This document shows positions 1 through 7,426 of a stretch of 34,788 bases of DNA, piece after piece. A model generated the notes under the pieces. That model was not told the DNA's origin. It searched no databases and saw nothing but the letters and a program-made list of their open reading frames with translations. The DNA lies in assembly GCA_938015295.1 (NCBI GenBank), contig CALLQB010000077.1, positions 1 to 34,788 on the forward strand, in the 5' to 3' direction. Position numbers and translations under genes: made by a program. This DNA is from an uncultured Acidimicrobiales bacterium (GTDB lineage Bacteria > Actinomycetota > Acidimicrobiia > Acidimicrobiales > SHLQ01). How positions within the stretch are numbered: position 1 is the first letter of the stretch; each line of letters begins with the position of its first letter.

Positions 1-1061
1 CCAAGGGCGATCGAACCACCGTTGACATTGAGCTTGTCCATGGGAATGCCGAGCGCATCGGCCGAGCCGAGAACCTGCACGGCAAACGCTTCGTTGATCT
101 CGAATAGATCGATGTCGTCGACGCTTTTGCCGGCCCGACCAAGTGCCTGGCGGATTGCTTCGATTGGGCCAAGTCCCATGATCTCGGGGCTGAGCTGCGA
201 AACGCCGCTCGATACGATGCGAGCGAGTGGCTTGAGACCAAGCTCGGCAGCGCGGGTATCGCTCATCACCACGGTGGCGGCAGCGCCATCGTTGAGCGGG
301 CAAGCATTGCCTGCAGTAATCGTGCCGTCGGGACGGAACACCGGCTTTAGCGTGCTGACCTTTTCGATGTTGGTGCCGGCCCGGATGCCGTCGTCGGTGC
401 TCACTACGGTGCCGTCAGGAAGCGTGTAGGGAGTGATCTCGCGTTCGAAGAAGCCGCTGTTGAGTGACTGCTCGGCCAGGTTTTGCGAACGAACACCGAA
501 CTCGTCTTGACGCTCGCGGGAGATGCCGGTCATCTGGGCGACGTTTTCGGCGGTCTGGCCCATAGCGATGTAGACGTCGGGCATTCCTTCAGGCTCTGAC
601 CAGGTGTCGGCTCCACCCTCAGAGCGCTTTGCGCTAATCGCTTCGGCGGCGGCGAAGTTTTCGTTGTGTGGCCCCGTGTCGGCTGCGCCATTCATGTAAC
701 GACTGACGGTTTCGACGCCACCGGCGACAAACACATCGCCCTCGCCAGCTTTGATCGCGTGAGCGGCCATGCGGATTGTCTGTAGCGAAGACGAGCAGTA
801 CCGGTTGATGGTGACACCGGGCGCCTGCACGTCGGCCAGAAGGGCAGCGACGCGAGCGATGTTGTAGCCACCTTCGCCGCCGGGCTGGCCGATGCCCCAC
901 ATGACGTCTTCGACCTGGTCGCGCGGCAGGTCCGGCACCTTGTTCAGAACGTCGTTGATAATGAACGCCGACATGTCGTCGGGACGGGCGTCGACGAGAC
1001 TGCCCTTGGCTGCCCGGCCGATTGGCGTACGGGCGGTTGCGACGATTACTGGCTCTGCCAT
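1..1061 (-). CDS. Acetyl-CoA acetyltransferase (thiolase), 3' end cut by window edge
   Basis: Thiolase-family enzyme that condenses two acyl-CoA molecules or cleaves a 3-ketoacyl-CoA, in fatty acid degradation or acetoacetyl-CoA formation. The minus-strand frame is open from an ATG at 1061, preceded by AGGA, to the edge: 353 residues of the usual 390-400. It opens MAEPVIVATARTPIGRA, typical of the family. The acylated nucleophile is Cys89 in NRYCSSSLQ, and NEAFAVQV lies near residue 318. The sequence stops inside GGSIALG, just before the usual GHPxGxTG stretch, so the second catalytic Cys is outside the window. It is divergent from the sulfotransferase-like gene with a 63-bp gap. Family is certain; biosynthetic versus degradative role cannot be settled from sequence. 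Confidence 0.95.
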   Translation of the reverse strand, partial: MAEPVIVATARTPIGRAAKGSLVDARPDDMSAFIINDVLNKVPDLPRDQVEDVMWGIGQPGGEGGYNIARVAALLADVQAPGVTINRYCSSSLQTIRMAAHAIKAGEGDVFVAGGVETVSRYMNGAADTGPHNENFAAAEAISAKRSEGGADTWSEPEGMPDVYIAMGQTAENVAQMTGISRERQDEFGVRSQNLAEQSLNSGFFEREITPYTLPDGTVVSTDDGIRAGTNIEKVSTLKPVFRPDGTITAGNACPLNDGAAATVVMSDTRAAELGLKPLARIVSSGVSQLSPEIMGLGPIEAIRQALGRAGKSVDDIDLFEINEAFAVQVLGSADALGIPMDKLNVNGGSIAL

Positions 1062-1124
1062 GAGGATCCTTCGATTTCGTTACGAGTAGCTACCTGTGGG
1101 TAACCATATCGGGCACCTCTAGGC

Positions 1125-2114
1125 ATGCACCATTCTCGGTATTCATATCGCCCGTCCGTATGCCGATTGAATGAGGTGGCCAGTGACGCACCCCTTCTTC
1201 GAACCCGACTCCGCGAGGCGCTGTGGCCTAACTTTCGCGCCGATACTGCACGGCTCCGAAGCGACCCGTCGTTTCTGGTGCTCGGCGCCCAAAATTGCGG
1301 CACGGCGGCCCTGTGGCGCTACCTGGGCCATCATCGCCAGGTCATCCTTTCGACCCGTCGAAATGTCGGCTACTTCGCCGACGCCCACTACCGGGGCGCC
1401 GATTGGTACCGATCGCATTTCCCGCTGCGCGCGACGCTGGCTATGGAGTCGGCACGCATCGGCGCCGATTGCATTACGGGTGAGTCGTCCTCGCACTATT
1501 TGTGGAGCGCAACCGCCGCCCCGCGAGTAAAACGCGAGCTTCCAAACATCAAATTGGTCGTGTTGCTTCGCGACCCGGTCGAACGTGCCTGGGCGCATCA
1601 TGGGCAAAACACGGCCGCTGGAATCGAGCGACGCAACTTCGCACGGTGCATACAAACCGAGTTTGACCTGATCGAGCGGTTGGAACGACGCGACGGTGCC
1701 GAGCGTCGTCAACGTGAGATTGGCCGGAAGTATTCTGATCGACGCGAAGTGGCCGAGACCCGAGACGTTCTCGACGGCGGCCAGTTCGGCTATGTCCGCA
1801 ACGGCATGTACGGCACGCAGCTTCGGCCTTGGCTACATCTGTTCTCGCCGTCGCAACTCTGTGTCATCGAAACCGAGGCGTTCAGAGAGGATCCGAGCAC
1901 AACGTACCGGACTGTTCTGGACTTCCTTGGTTTGGAGCACGAACTTGCTGGCAATGAGCCGGCATCTGGCCTGGCCGAAGGCTCGATGAACATCCCGCCA
2001 GCGCTGGTCAGCGAGATGCGAGCTGTCTTCGACCTCGACACGAGCGGCCTTGCCGATCAACTTGGTGTGCCGCTTCGTTGGGCGCCCCCAGTAGCGACGT
2101 CACACGCCGCCTAA
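1125..2114 (+). CDS. Sulfotransferase-family protein with altered PAPS-loop
   Basis: A 329-residue protein with the sulfotransferase fold, which transfers sulfate from PAPS to a hydroxyl or amine. The 5'-phosphosulfate loop is FLVLGAQNCGTAALWRYL near residues 50-67. The 3'-phosphate motif is VVLLRDPVERAWAHH near residue 147. FGYVRNGMYGTQLRPWL and VIETEAFREDPSTTYR also match the bacterial heparan-sulfotransferase-like family. The usual K/R-x-GTT of the loop reads N57-C-G-T-A61, so the basic residue normally contacting PAPS is missing. The start is uncertain because no clear ribosome site precedes the ATG; a GTG about 17 codons in would still keep the loop. The acceptor cannot be inferred, and neighbours give no pathway. 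It may be an active outlier or a non-catalytic relative. Confidence 0.85.
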   Translation: MHHSRYSYRPSVCRLNEVASDAPLLRTRLREALWPNFRADTARLRSDPSFLVLGAQNCGTAALWRYLGHHRQVILSTRRNVGYFADAHYRGADWYRSHFPLRATLAMESARIGADCITGESSSHYLWSATAAPRVKRELPNIKLVVLLRDPVERAWAHHGQNTAAGIERRNFARCIQTEFDLIERLERRDGAERRQREIGRKYSDRREVAETRDVLDGGQFGYVRNGMYGTQLRPWLHLFSPSQLCVIETEAFREDPSTTYRTVLDFLGLEHELAGNEPASGLAEGSMNIPPALVSEMRAVFDLDTSGLADQLGVPLRWAPPVATSHAA

Positions 2115-2263
2115 GCTTCGCGACCCGCCGATTGAGTAGCGACCAGGCAGGGAAGCGTCAGCGAAGAGGTAGCGAAGAGGCGAGCGATTAGGTCGGCGTC
2201 TTTTGCTTTTGGCTCGGCCTTGGTTACTTTTGGCGAGACCAACCCAGGGGGCAACAGCGCACC

Positions 2264-3736
2264 ATGTCTGACACCGTGAATATCGATGTGCAAAAAGAGT
2301 GGAAACTTTTTATCGATGGCAGGTGGGTGCCCACGGCGTCGACCTACGAAATCATCGACCCGAACACCACCAAGGTCGTCGGGTATGCCCCTGAAGCCAC
2401 GGCAGCACAAGCGCTCGAAGCGGTAGCCGCAGCCAAAGCAGCGCTTCCGGCGTGGAAGGCTCTAACGCCCGGCGAACGCGGCGCGTATCTCAGCCGGCTG
2501 GCCGATGTGCTTGAGGCCGATACGCCGTCGTGGGTCGACACGGTCCAAGCCGAAACAGGGGCAACCCTGAAAATCGCCGCCACGATGCAGGTAGCCGGAC
2601 CAACAATCGACCGGTTTCGTTACTACGTCAACAATCCGAATCTCAACGAAGCGTTGATGCCTCAGCCCGTCGGCCAGTCGGCACTTGGCCCCGCTGGGCT
2701 AATCAACGCGGCGATTCATCGGCAACCGGTTGGTGTGGTGGCGGCAATTACGCCCTACAACTTTCCGCTGACGAATGTGGCGGGAAAGATCGCCCCGGCG
2801 CTTGCGATGGGCAACACCTGCATTATTAAGCCGGCCCCGCAGGACCCGCTGGGCATCTTGTTGCTGGCTGAATCAATAGAAAAAGCCGGGTTCCCGCCTG
2901 GCGTCATCAATGTCATTACCGGTTCGGGTCCCGAGGCGCCAGCAGCCCTGGTGGATTCACGCGACGTCAACATGATTAGCTTCACCGGAAGCTCGCACAT
3001 CGGCTCGAAGATCTACGAAAACTCAGGCAAGACCATGAAACGGCTCTTGATGGAGTTGGGCGGCAAAGGCGCACTTATCATGGCCGAGGATGCCGACGTT
3101 GGTGCCGCGGTCGGCGCCATCGCCACGGTTTGGGGTTTCCACTCGGGCCAGATCTGCACCGCACCAACTCGGGTTATCTGCCACCGCAGTCTGTATGACG
3201 AAACCGTCGAGTCGCTTAAGGGCATTTCTGGCTTCTTGAAGGTGGGCGATGCCCGGGCCGACGACACGCTGGTTGGTCCGGTCATTACCGAAACGCACCG
3301 CGACCGGGTCGAGGAGTTCATCCAATCGGGCGTTGACGCCGGTGCAACCCTGGTCGTTGGCGGCGAACGCCCCGACCTTCCCGGGTACTTCGTCGCCCCA
3401 ACGTTGCTCGCCGACTGCACACCCGACATGCACGTGGTGCAAGAAGAGGCGTTTGGTCCGGTGGTGGTGATTTTGCCCCACGATGGCGATGACGAGGCGA
3501 TCGCGCTGGCCAACAACTCCGACTACGGCTTGTACAGCTACGTCTTCTCGGCCGATCAGTCGCGGGCCTACCGCATTGGCCAGCAGCTCGAAACGGGCAA
3601 CGTGGGCCTCAACCTCGTGCAGCCACACATGGAAGCGCCCTTTGGCGGCTTCAAAATGTCGGGTATCGGGCGCGACCGTGGTCGATTCGGTCTCGAGGCC
3701 TACAGCGAGATTCAGGCACTCGCCTGGATCTCGTAG
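2264..3736 (+). CDS. NAD(P)-dependent aldehyde dehydrogenase
   Basis: Aldehyde dehydrogenase superfamily, oxidising an aldehyde to the acid with NAD(P). At 490 residues it has normal length. Landmarks in order are PYNFP (oxyanion and substrate region), IIKPAPQDPLG (cofactor-binding Lys), FTGSSHIGSKI (Rossmann GxxxxG), general base Glu264 in MELGGKGA, nucleophile Cys298 in SGQICTAPTRV, and EEAFGPVV. The start is the first ATG after a loose purine stretch (CCCAGGGGGCAACAGCGCACC). The nearest relatives by motif are broad-range or betaine/aldehyde types of unclear specificity. The 149-bp gap upstream holds only a short direct repeat (GCGAAGAGG twice near 2161-2180). It is probably transcribed alone. 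Confidence 0.95.
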   Translation: MSDTVNIDVQKEWKLFIDGRWVPTASTYEIIDPNTTKVVGYAPEATAAQALEAVAAAKAALPAWKALTPGERGAYLSRLADVLEADTPSWVDTVQAETGATLKIAATMQVAGPTIDRFRYYVNNPNLNEALMPQPVGQSALGPAGLINAAIHRQPVGVVAAITPYNFPLTNVAGKIAPALAMGNTCIIKPAPQDPLGILLLAESIEKAGFPPGVINVITGSGPEAPAALVDSRDVNMISFTGSSHIGSKIYENSGKTMKRLLMELGGKGALIMAEDADVGAAVGAIATVWGFHSGQICTAPTRVICHRSLYDETVESLKGISGFLKVGDARADDTLVGPVITETHRDRVEEFIQSGVDAGATLVVGGERPDLPGYFVAPTLLADCTPDMHVVQEEAFGPVVVILPHDGDDEAIALANNSDYGLYSYVFSADQSRAYRIGQQLETGNVGLNLVQPHMEAPFGGFKMSGIGRDRGRFGLEAYSEIQALAWIS

Positions 3737-3786
3737 GGCCGCCCAACCCCAGCTCAGAGGCCCTTTGCGGCTACTGTGACGATGGT

Positions 3787-3800
3787 CCCACCTCGGTGGG
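3787..3800 (+). terminator. Small GC hairpin after the aldehyde dehydrogenase
   Basis: CCCAC-CTCG-GTGGG forms a 5-bp stem with a 4-nt loop, 50 bp after the aldehyde dehydrogenase stop. No T-run follows, so termination is only a guess. Confidence 0.25.
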
Positions 3801-3859
3801 GCGTTAGGCACTACGTTCTTCCAGAACCCCTAGAGCAACCCACGAAATGAGGACGACCC

Positions 3860-4336
3860 ATGCTTGATGTTGGCGCAACAGCACCGTTGTTCTCTCTGCC
3901 CGATCAGCACGGCGAAATGGTATCGCTGGCTGATCTAGCAGGCTCCTGGGTTGCCCTGTGGTGGTACCCCAAAGCCTCAACACCTGGTTGAACGATGCAA
4001 GGGCAGGGGTTCCGTGATCGAGCCTCAGACTTTGCAGCAGCGAATTGTGTTGTTCTTGGCGCGAGTTTTGACACGGTGGCGGATCAGTTGGCGTTTGCCG
4101 AGAGCGAGAGCTTTCCCTACCAACTGCTCTCCGATGCCGATCGCGAAGTTGGTAGGGCCTACGACGCGGAGCGCGCCGAGGGCGAGGCGTACTTTGAACT
4201 TGGGCTTCCGCGGCGGGTGAGTTACCTGATCGCCCCCGATCAGACCATCGCTGCTAACTACGACCTCACCGGCCAAGATCTTTCCCTCCACGCAGGGCAG
4301 ATACTCGACGACATTGCGGCACATTCGGGTCCTTGA
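3860..4336 (+). CDS. bcp: Bcp-type peroxiredoxin with in-frame TGA at the peroxidatic Cys (candidate selenoprotein)
   Basis: Thioredoxin-fold peroxiredoxin of the Bcp/PrxQ family, which reduces hydrogen peroxide and organic peroxides in the cytoplasm. The frame starts at an ATG with AGGA upstream and reads MLDVGATAPLFSLPDQHGE, then ALWWYPKASTPG. At codon 44 (3989-3991) there is TGA, followed by TMQGQGFRDRASDFAAANC and the rest of the domain (VVLGASFDTVADQ, PYQLLSD, PRRVSYLI) to a stop at 4336. Total is 158 codons, the normal Bcp length. Family members have TPGCT here, so TGA sits exactly on the catalytic Cys. The Cys five residues later, the usual resolving Cys of Bcp, is Gln, as in a 1-Cys enzyme. 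Reading TGA as selenocysteine is my preferred call. A C-to-A point mutation, pseudogene or sequencing error would look the same. No sel genes are in the window. Confidence 0.75.
3989..4020 (+). promoter_or_regulatory. Possible bacterial SECIS-like stem-loop after the TGA
   Basis: Just 3' of the TGA, CGAT (3993-3996) can pair with ATCG (4017-4020), CA (3998-3999) with TG (4015-4016) around a bulged G, and GGG (4001-4003) with TCC (4011-4013). This leaves a 7-nt loop CAGGGGT. Bacterial SECIS elements lie in this place with G in the apical loop. The loop here starts 12 nt after TGA, a little closer than in fdhF of E. coli, and the stem is imperfect. This was folded by eye only. Confidence 0.3.
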
Positions 4337-4646
4337 CGGTTCGCCGAAACGGGCTGTAGGTGACCATTTCACCACTTTCCGGTGTTCTTCGAAAACTATT
4401 TCGCGTCAGCGAAATCGTCGCTCATACGCGCTTTTCGGGCCATTCGCGGCCTTTTAACTACTGTGCGTGGTTTTTTGCAGGATATTCCCACAGCCTGTGT
4501 GCCATCTAAAAAACAGATAGGCAATGTCGCGAAGATTCATTGGCGGAGTTGTGCATTTTCCGCGCACTATGTCGGGACGCCAACATACGGTCTCAGCGGA
4601 TGAACACGGAGGGTGTTCAGGGCGAGGCCTGGAGGAGCAACCGCCA
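4337..4646 (+). other. Intergenic region before wbl: weak hairpins, presumed promoter
   Basis: This is a 310-bp gap between the peroxiredoxin and the Wbl gene. It holds a small hairpin GGTGA-CCATT-TCACC (4359-4373), which may end the peroxiredoxin transcript. A second, TTTCGC-GTCA-GCGAAA, lies at 4399-4414. The stretch 4400-4560 is locally AT-richer, and a third inverted repeat lies at 4601-4619. I see no convincing gene. A wbl promoter is expected here but I cannot place its -10/-35 with confidence. Confidence 0.4.
4601..4619 (+). promoter_or_regulatory. Inverted repeat in the wbl leader with GGAGG loop
   Basis: TGAACAC-GGAGG-GTGTTCA is a perfect 7-bp inverted repeat with a 5-nt loop, 27 bp before the Wbl start codon. 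The true ribosome site (GGAGG at 4631-4635) lies just downstream. It could be an operator or a leader hairpin. No regulator is assigned. Confidence 0.35.
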
Positions 4647-4982
4647 ATGCTCGATCTTAAACCAACCACGAGTCTCGACCCAGCTGACTGGGTCGACCAG
4701 TGCGCCTGCCGCGGAAAGAGCGAACTCTTTTTCGCTCCGTTCGCCGAGCGCCCTGAGGCTCGAGTTCGCCGAGAAGCCGCAGCGCGGCTTATCTGCGAAA
4801 CATGCCCTGTGCTCATGTCGTGCCGAGCGCACGCACGTGAAAACCGGGAACTTGGCTTCTGGGGGGGAGAGTCTGAAGCCGAGCGCGCTGGTGCCGGTTT
4901 CGCGCCGACGACGCCAATTATCGGCCGTCGTCAGGTCGCCGAGAAGCGTGCTGCAAAGGCGCTTCAGGAGCGTCGCCGCTAA
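4647..4982 (+). CDS. WhiB-family (Wbl) iron-sulfur transcriptional regulator
   Basis: Wbl proteins are actinobacterial regulators that bind a [4Fe-4S] cluster, usually act with the primary sigma factor, and sense redox or NO. This one has 111 residues. The cluster cysteines are C19/C21 in QCACRGKSELFFAP, then C50-x2-C53-x5-C59 in ICETCPVLMSCRAHA. The turn motif GFWGG lies at 70-74, followed by a basic tail (GRRQVAEKRAAKALQERRR) that would bind DNA. The frame is open further upstream (a start at 4524 would add 41 residues), but ATG 4647 has GGAGG about 11 nt upstream and a family-typical N-terminus. The gene is monocistronic and ends at a strong terminator. Confidence 0.93.
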   Translation: MLDLKPTTSLDPADWVDQCACRGKSELFFAPFAERPEARVRREAAARLICETCPVLMSCRAHARENRELGFWGGESEAERAGAGFAPTTPIIGRRQVAEKRAAKALQERRR

Positions 4983-5024
4983 CGCGACACCCAGCAGCGC
5001 CTGCGGGTGCTGAGTTTCGAAACA

Positions 5025-5066
5025 ACTGTTGCCACCGTCCGAACAGGGCGGTGGCAACAGTGCTTT
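5025..5066 (+). terminator. Rho-independent terminator of the wbl gene
   Basis: A perfect 13-bp stem (ACTGTTGCCACCG at 5025-5037 with CGGTGGCAACAGT at 5049-5061) has an 11-nt loop and is followed by GCTTTT. It lies 43 bp after the wbl stop. Confidence 0.88.
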
Positions 5067-5139
5067 TGTGCTACCCGGGCCGCCAGTTCTTTGTTCTCAC
5101 TAGCTCTGCCGGTGTAGCCATAGTGTGAGTGTGTGCGGC

Positions 5140-6054
5140 CTAGATGCCCATCTCGTGCACCGGAGGTGCATCGAAGACGCCGATTGCCTCTGCCCGACGG
5201 TGAAGCAGATCGACCGTGTCCTCGATGTCGCGGGCGATGATGTATTGCCGTCTAGTCACGCACTCGACGACAAACCGCCCGAGTTCGTCAAGATCGGCCA
5301 CCACAACATTGCGTCCGGCTGCTTCAAGGCGTTCCTTGAGCTGCTCAAAGGTCATTGCCGAACGTCGGCCTGGGTTACGCACTCGAGCGAGTTCGGCCGG
5401 GCGGTTGCGGGCAGCATTGAACAGACCGGTGTTCATCAACCCGCCCGACGGGTAGAACACCGATGCCGAGAGCTGGTCGCTTTCTGCACGCAGCTGGTGG
5501 TTGAGGGCTTCGGTAAAGCAACTCACCGCTGCTTTGCTCGACGCGTACACCGACGCCATTGGTACCGGTGCGAAGCCCCCGTCGCCCGACGAGGTGTTGG
5601 TGATGTGTCCGGGTTCGCCCGACGCAAGCATCTTTGGAACAAAGGCGCTAACACCGTTCGCGGTCCCAAAAACGTTCACGCCGAAACACCATTTCCAGTC
5701 GTTGATTTCGCTTTCCCACGCTTTGCCGCCCCCGCCCGAACCGACACCGGCGTTATTGAACAACATGTTGCATTTGCCGTGGTCGCCGAACACGCCTTCG
5801 GCGAGGTTGTCCATCGAATCGGCATCAGACACATCAGCCTGGCGCCCGCTGAGAGAGCCCGTCGACGCCTCCGCAAGGGGAGCGAGCTCGGCGATCGTCT
5901 TGTCGATCTGGTCCTGCTCGATATCGGCGACGACGACATGGGCGCCCTGTTCGACAAGCGCCCGAACAATACCTTTGCCGATACCACTGGCGCCGCCGGT
6001 GACAACAGCGACTGAACCGTCGATAACGAGTGGTGAGGGTGTTGTGGTCGTCAC
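5140..6054 (-). CDS. Short-chain dehydrogenase/reductase (SDR)
   Basis: Classical SDR oxidoreductase of 304 residues using NAD(P). The cofactor motif is VVTGGASGIGKG near residues 17-28, with an acidic residue after beta-2 (VVADIE) that suggests a preference for NAD. LFNNAG follows, then the catalytic triad as TNTSSGDGG (Ser) and VYASSKAA (Tyr and Lys), and YPSGGLMNTGL after it. The C-terminal 70 residues are longer than in minimal SDRs. The start is GTG at 6054 with GGAGG 6-7 nt upstream. The substrate is unknown. It stands alone on its strand, convergent with the wbl gene. Confidence 0.93.
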   Translation of the reverse strand: MTTTTPSPLVIDGSVAVVTGGASGIGKGIVRALVEQGAHVVVADIEQDQIDKTIAELAPLAEASTGSLSGRQADVSDADSMDNLAEGVFGDHGKCNMLFNNAGVGSGGGGKAWESEINDWKWCFGVNVFGTANGVSAFVPKMLASGEPGHITNTSSGDGGFAPVPMASVYASSKAAVSCFTEALNHQLRAESDQLSASVFYPSGGLMNTGLFNAARNRPAELARVRNPGRRSAMTFEQLKERLEAAGRNVVVADLDELGRFVVECVTRRQYIIARDIEDTVDLLHRRAEAIGVFDAPPVHEMGI

Positions 6055-6134
6055 AGGGGCCTCCAGGGGGCGCTCAAGGGATCAGGGTGATTGCTGTTCG
6101 CCACACTAGGTTCGAGGGCCCCAAAACGCACAAA

Positions 6135-6162
6135 GGGCCTCACAGCTGCTGCTGTGAGACCC
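6135..6162 (-). terminator. Terminator of the small gene at 6184-6450
   Basis: GGG-C-CTCACAGC pairs with GCTGTGAG-A-CCC around a TGCT loop. Read on the minus strand, the stem is followed by CTTTGTGCGTTTTGG, a usable T-rich tract. It lies 21 bp past the stop of the small basic gene. Confidence 0.75.
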
Positions 6163-6183
6163 TCATAACGTACGTGCGAAGCG

Positions 6184-6450
6184 CTAAACGTCTACTTCGA
6201 TACCGAGTTGTTCGTAGATCTCAGCACGTTTCTTCTCAAACGTTTCCTGATCGATCTCTTTTTCGGCATATCGCTGGTTCAGCTGTGCGAATTGTTCGTA
6301 CAGCTGATCCTCGGTCGGCGCATCTGCGTCAAGTTCATCGTCGTCACTGACCTCAGAACGCTGAGCGCGTCGTTCGCGCTTCATTGCATTCTTCTCAATG
6401 CGATTCTTTTCACGGAGGCGTTTTTGGATGCTCGGTCGGCTCTTGGCCAT
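6184..6450 (-). CDS. Small basic/acidic protein with SHOCT-like C-terminus
   Basis: An 88-residue protein, not confidently named. The N-terminal 30 residues are very basic (MAKSRPSIQKRLREKNRIEK and on). A short acidic linker (SDDDELDAD) follows, then a helical end (LYEQFAQLNQRYAEKEID, then FEKKRAEI) that resembles the SHOCT short C-terminal oligomerisation motif. ATG 6450 is preceded by AAAGGGA at good spacing; the frame is open 14 codons further upstream, but without a comparable site. The basic N-terminus suggests nucleic-acid or ribosome contact, which is inference only. The gene stands alone with its own terminator, so it is likely expressed independently. Confidence 0.75.
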   Translation of the reverse strand: MAKSRPSIQKRLREKNRIEKNAMKRERRAQRSEVSDDDELDADAPTEDQLYEQFAQLNQRYAEKEIDQETFEKKRAEIYEQLGIEVDV

Positions 6451-6545
6451 CTTGGGTCCCTTTCGGCGGCCGGCGGGTACTCGTGCAATCACAACTGCGT
6501 TGGAGCACGAAGACCCAATCCTATCGGCAATAACGCTCTTTCTGA

Positions 6546-6602
6546 ACCCCGGACCGGGGTGGAAGGGGTCACGAGAGCCTGATTTTGGGCCGTTGGGCCC
6601 AA
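6546..6602 (-). terminator. Two GC hairpins downstream of the Nudix gene
   Basis: ACCCCG-GAC-CGGGGT (6546-6560) and TTGGGCC-GTTG-GGCCCAA (6585-6602) lie 56-112 bp past the Nudix stop on the minus strand. No T-run follows either, so they are structure of uncertain use and possibly weak terminators. Confidence 0.35.
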
Positions 6603-6657
6603 CTACAGGGTCACATTTGGTCGCTCTATGCGGCCAAGGGCCCGAACAGAGGCCGAT

Positions 6658-7386
6658 TTAGGACGGCATCGTGGTGTCTTCGAACACAAAGCCTGATTCG
6701 GCCATAAGAAGCCGGTGGCGCGGCCCGGGGCTCGATGCATCGCCGGTTTCATAGCCGGCGTCGCCTTCCCATACCGCGAGAGGTCCCTCGTCGCTGCCGA
6801 TTACCCGGGTGACGTAGAAGCGTGGATCGCGTCCGCCGAGAACCTGCATTGCTTCGGCGACGGAGTCGAACTTGGCCAGATCGTGCAGCGTCACCCAAGT
6901 TGGGGGTGTGAGCTCAATTTCTCTTGCGTCGACCTGTGCGAGGGCATCGGCAGGGCGCGTCCAGGCCGAATCATGTATTTCGCCGTGGTCGATCTCGACG
7001 ACGTCGTCGTTGGACTTGGCCAAAAAGAACCAGGTCGCGAATCGCTTTGGCGCGATTGGTGGTGGCGACCAATGGGCGAACCAAGCGAGCGACGTCTCGT
7101 CAATGCGCTGTGCCGACTCTTCAAATGCTTCACGTACTGCCGCAGTCTTTGCCGCGGCGAATTGATCGTCGCCTCCGCTGTAGTCCTCCGGGTCGATGCG
7201 CCCTCCAGGAAATACCCACATACCGCCAGCAAATTGCAGCTTCGAATTTCGCCGCAGCAGAAGCGTCTCGAGACCATCGGCGGTGTCGCGGATGACACAC
7301 ACGGTTGCGGCGGGAATCGCTGGCTTTTCGGGATCGTTGTCGTATTTCTCGGCCCATGAAGCGAGGAGTGATCTGGCGTCGGTCAT
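6658..7386 (-). CDS. Nudix hydrolase (NUDT19/CoA-diphosphatase-like)
   Basis: A 242-residue Nudix-fold hydrolase that would cleave a nucleoside diphosphate linked to another group. The Nudix box is interrupted: GGMWVFPGGRIDPED (residues 54-68) is followed by about 16 extra residues before AAVREAFEES (82-91). This insertion is typical of the NUDT19/RP2p-like subfamily that hydrolyses CoA esters. Metal ligands would be E86, E89 and E90. WFFLAKSND and the acidic strand after it match the substrate-binding part. The gene runs in the same direction as the next upstream one (start 41 bp after that stop), so the two may be co-transcribed. Confidence 0.88.
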   Translation of the reverse strand: MTDARSLLASWAEKYDNDPEKPAIPAATVCVIRDTADGLETLLLRRNSKLQFAGGMWVFPGGRIDPEDYSGGDDQFAAAKTAAVREAFEESAQRIDETSLAWFAHWSPPPIAPKRFATWFFLAKSNDDVVEIDHGEIHDSAWTRPADALAQVDAREIELTPPTWVTLHDLAKFDSVAEAMQVLGGRDPRFYVTRVIGSDEGPLAVWEGDAGYETGDASSPGPRHRLLMAESGFVFEDTTMPS

Positions 7387-7426
7387 GCTGCTGACCCTAC
7401 CCGTGGGGGCGGCAACGGTGTGAAAG

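Noticed and set aside
3023..3811. 262-codon minus-strand frame opposite the aldehyde dehydrogenase
   Set aside because: Mirror frame of a high-GC gene; the plus strand carries all ALDH motifs.
3995..4336. Short peroxiredoxin C-terminal part as a separate gene starting after the TGA
   Set aside because: It would lack the first strands and the catalytic residue of the fold; it is in frame with the upstream half and has no ribosome site of its own.
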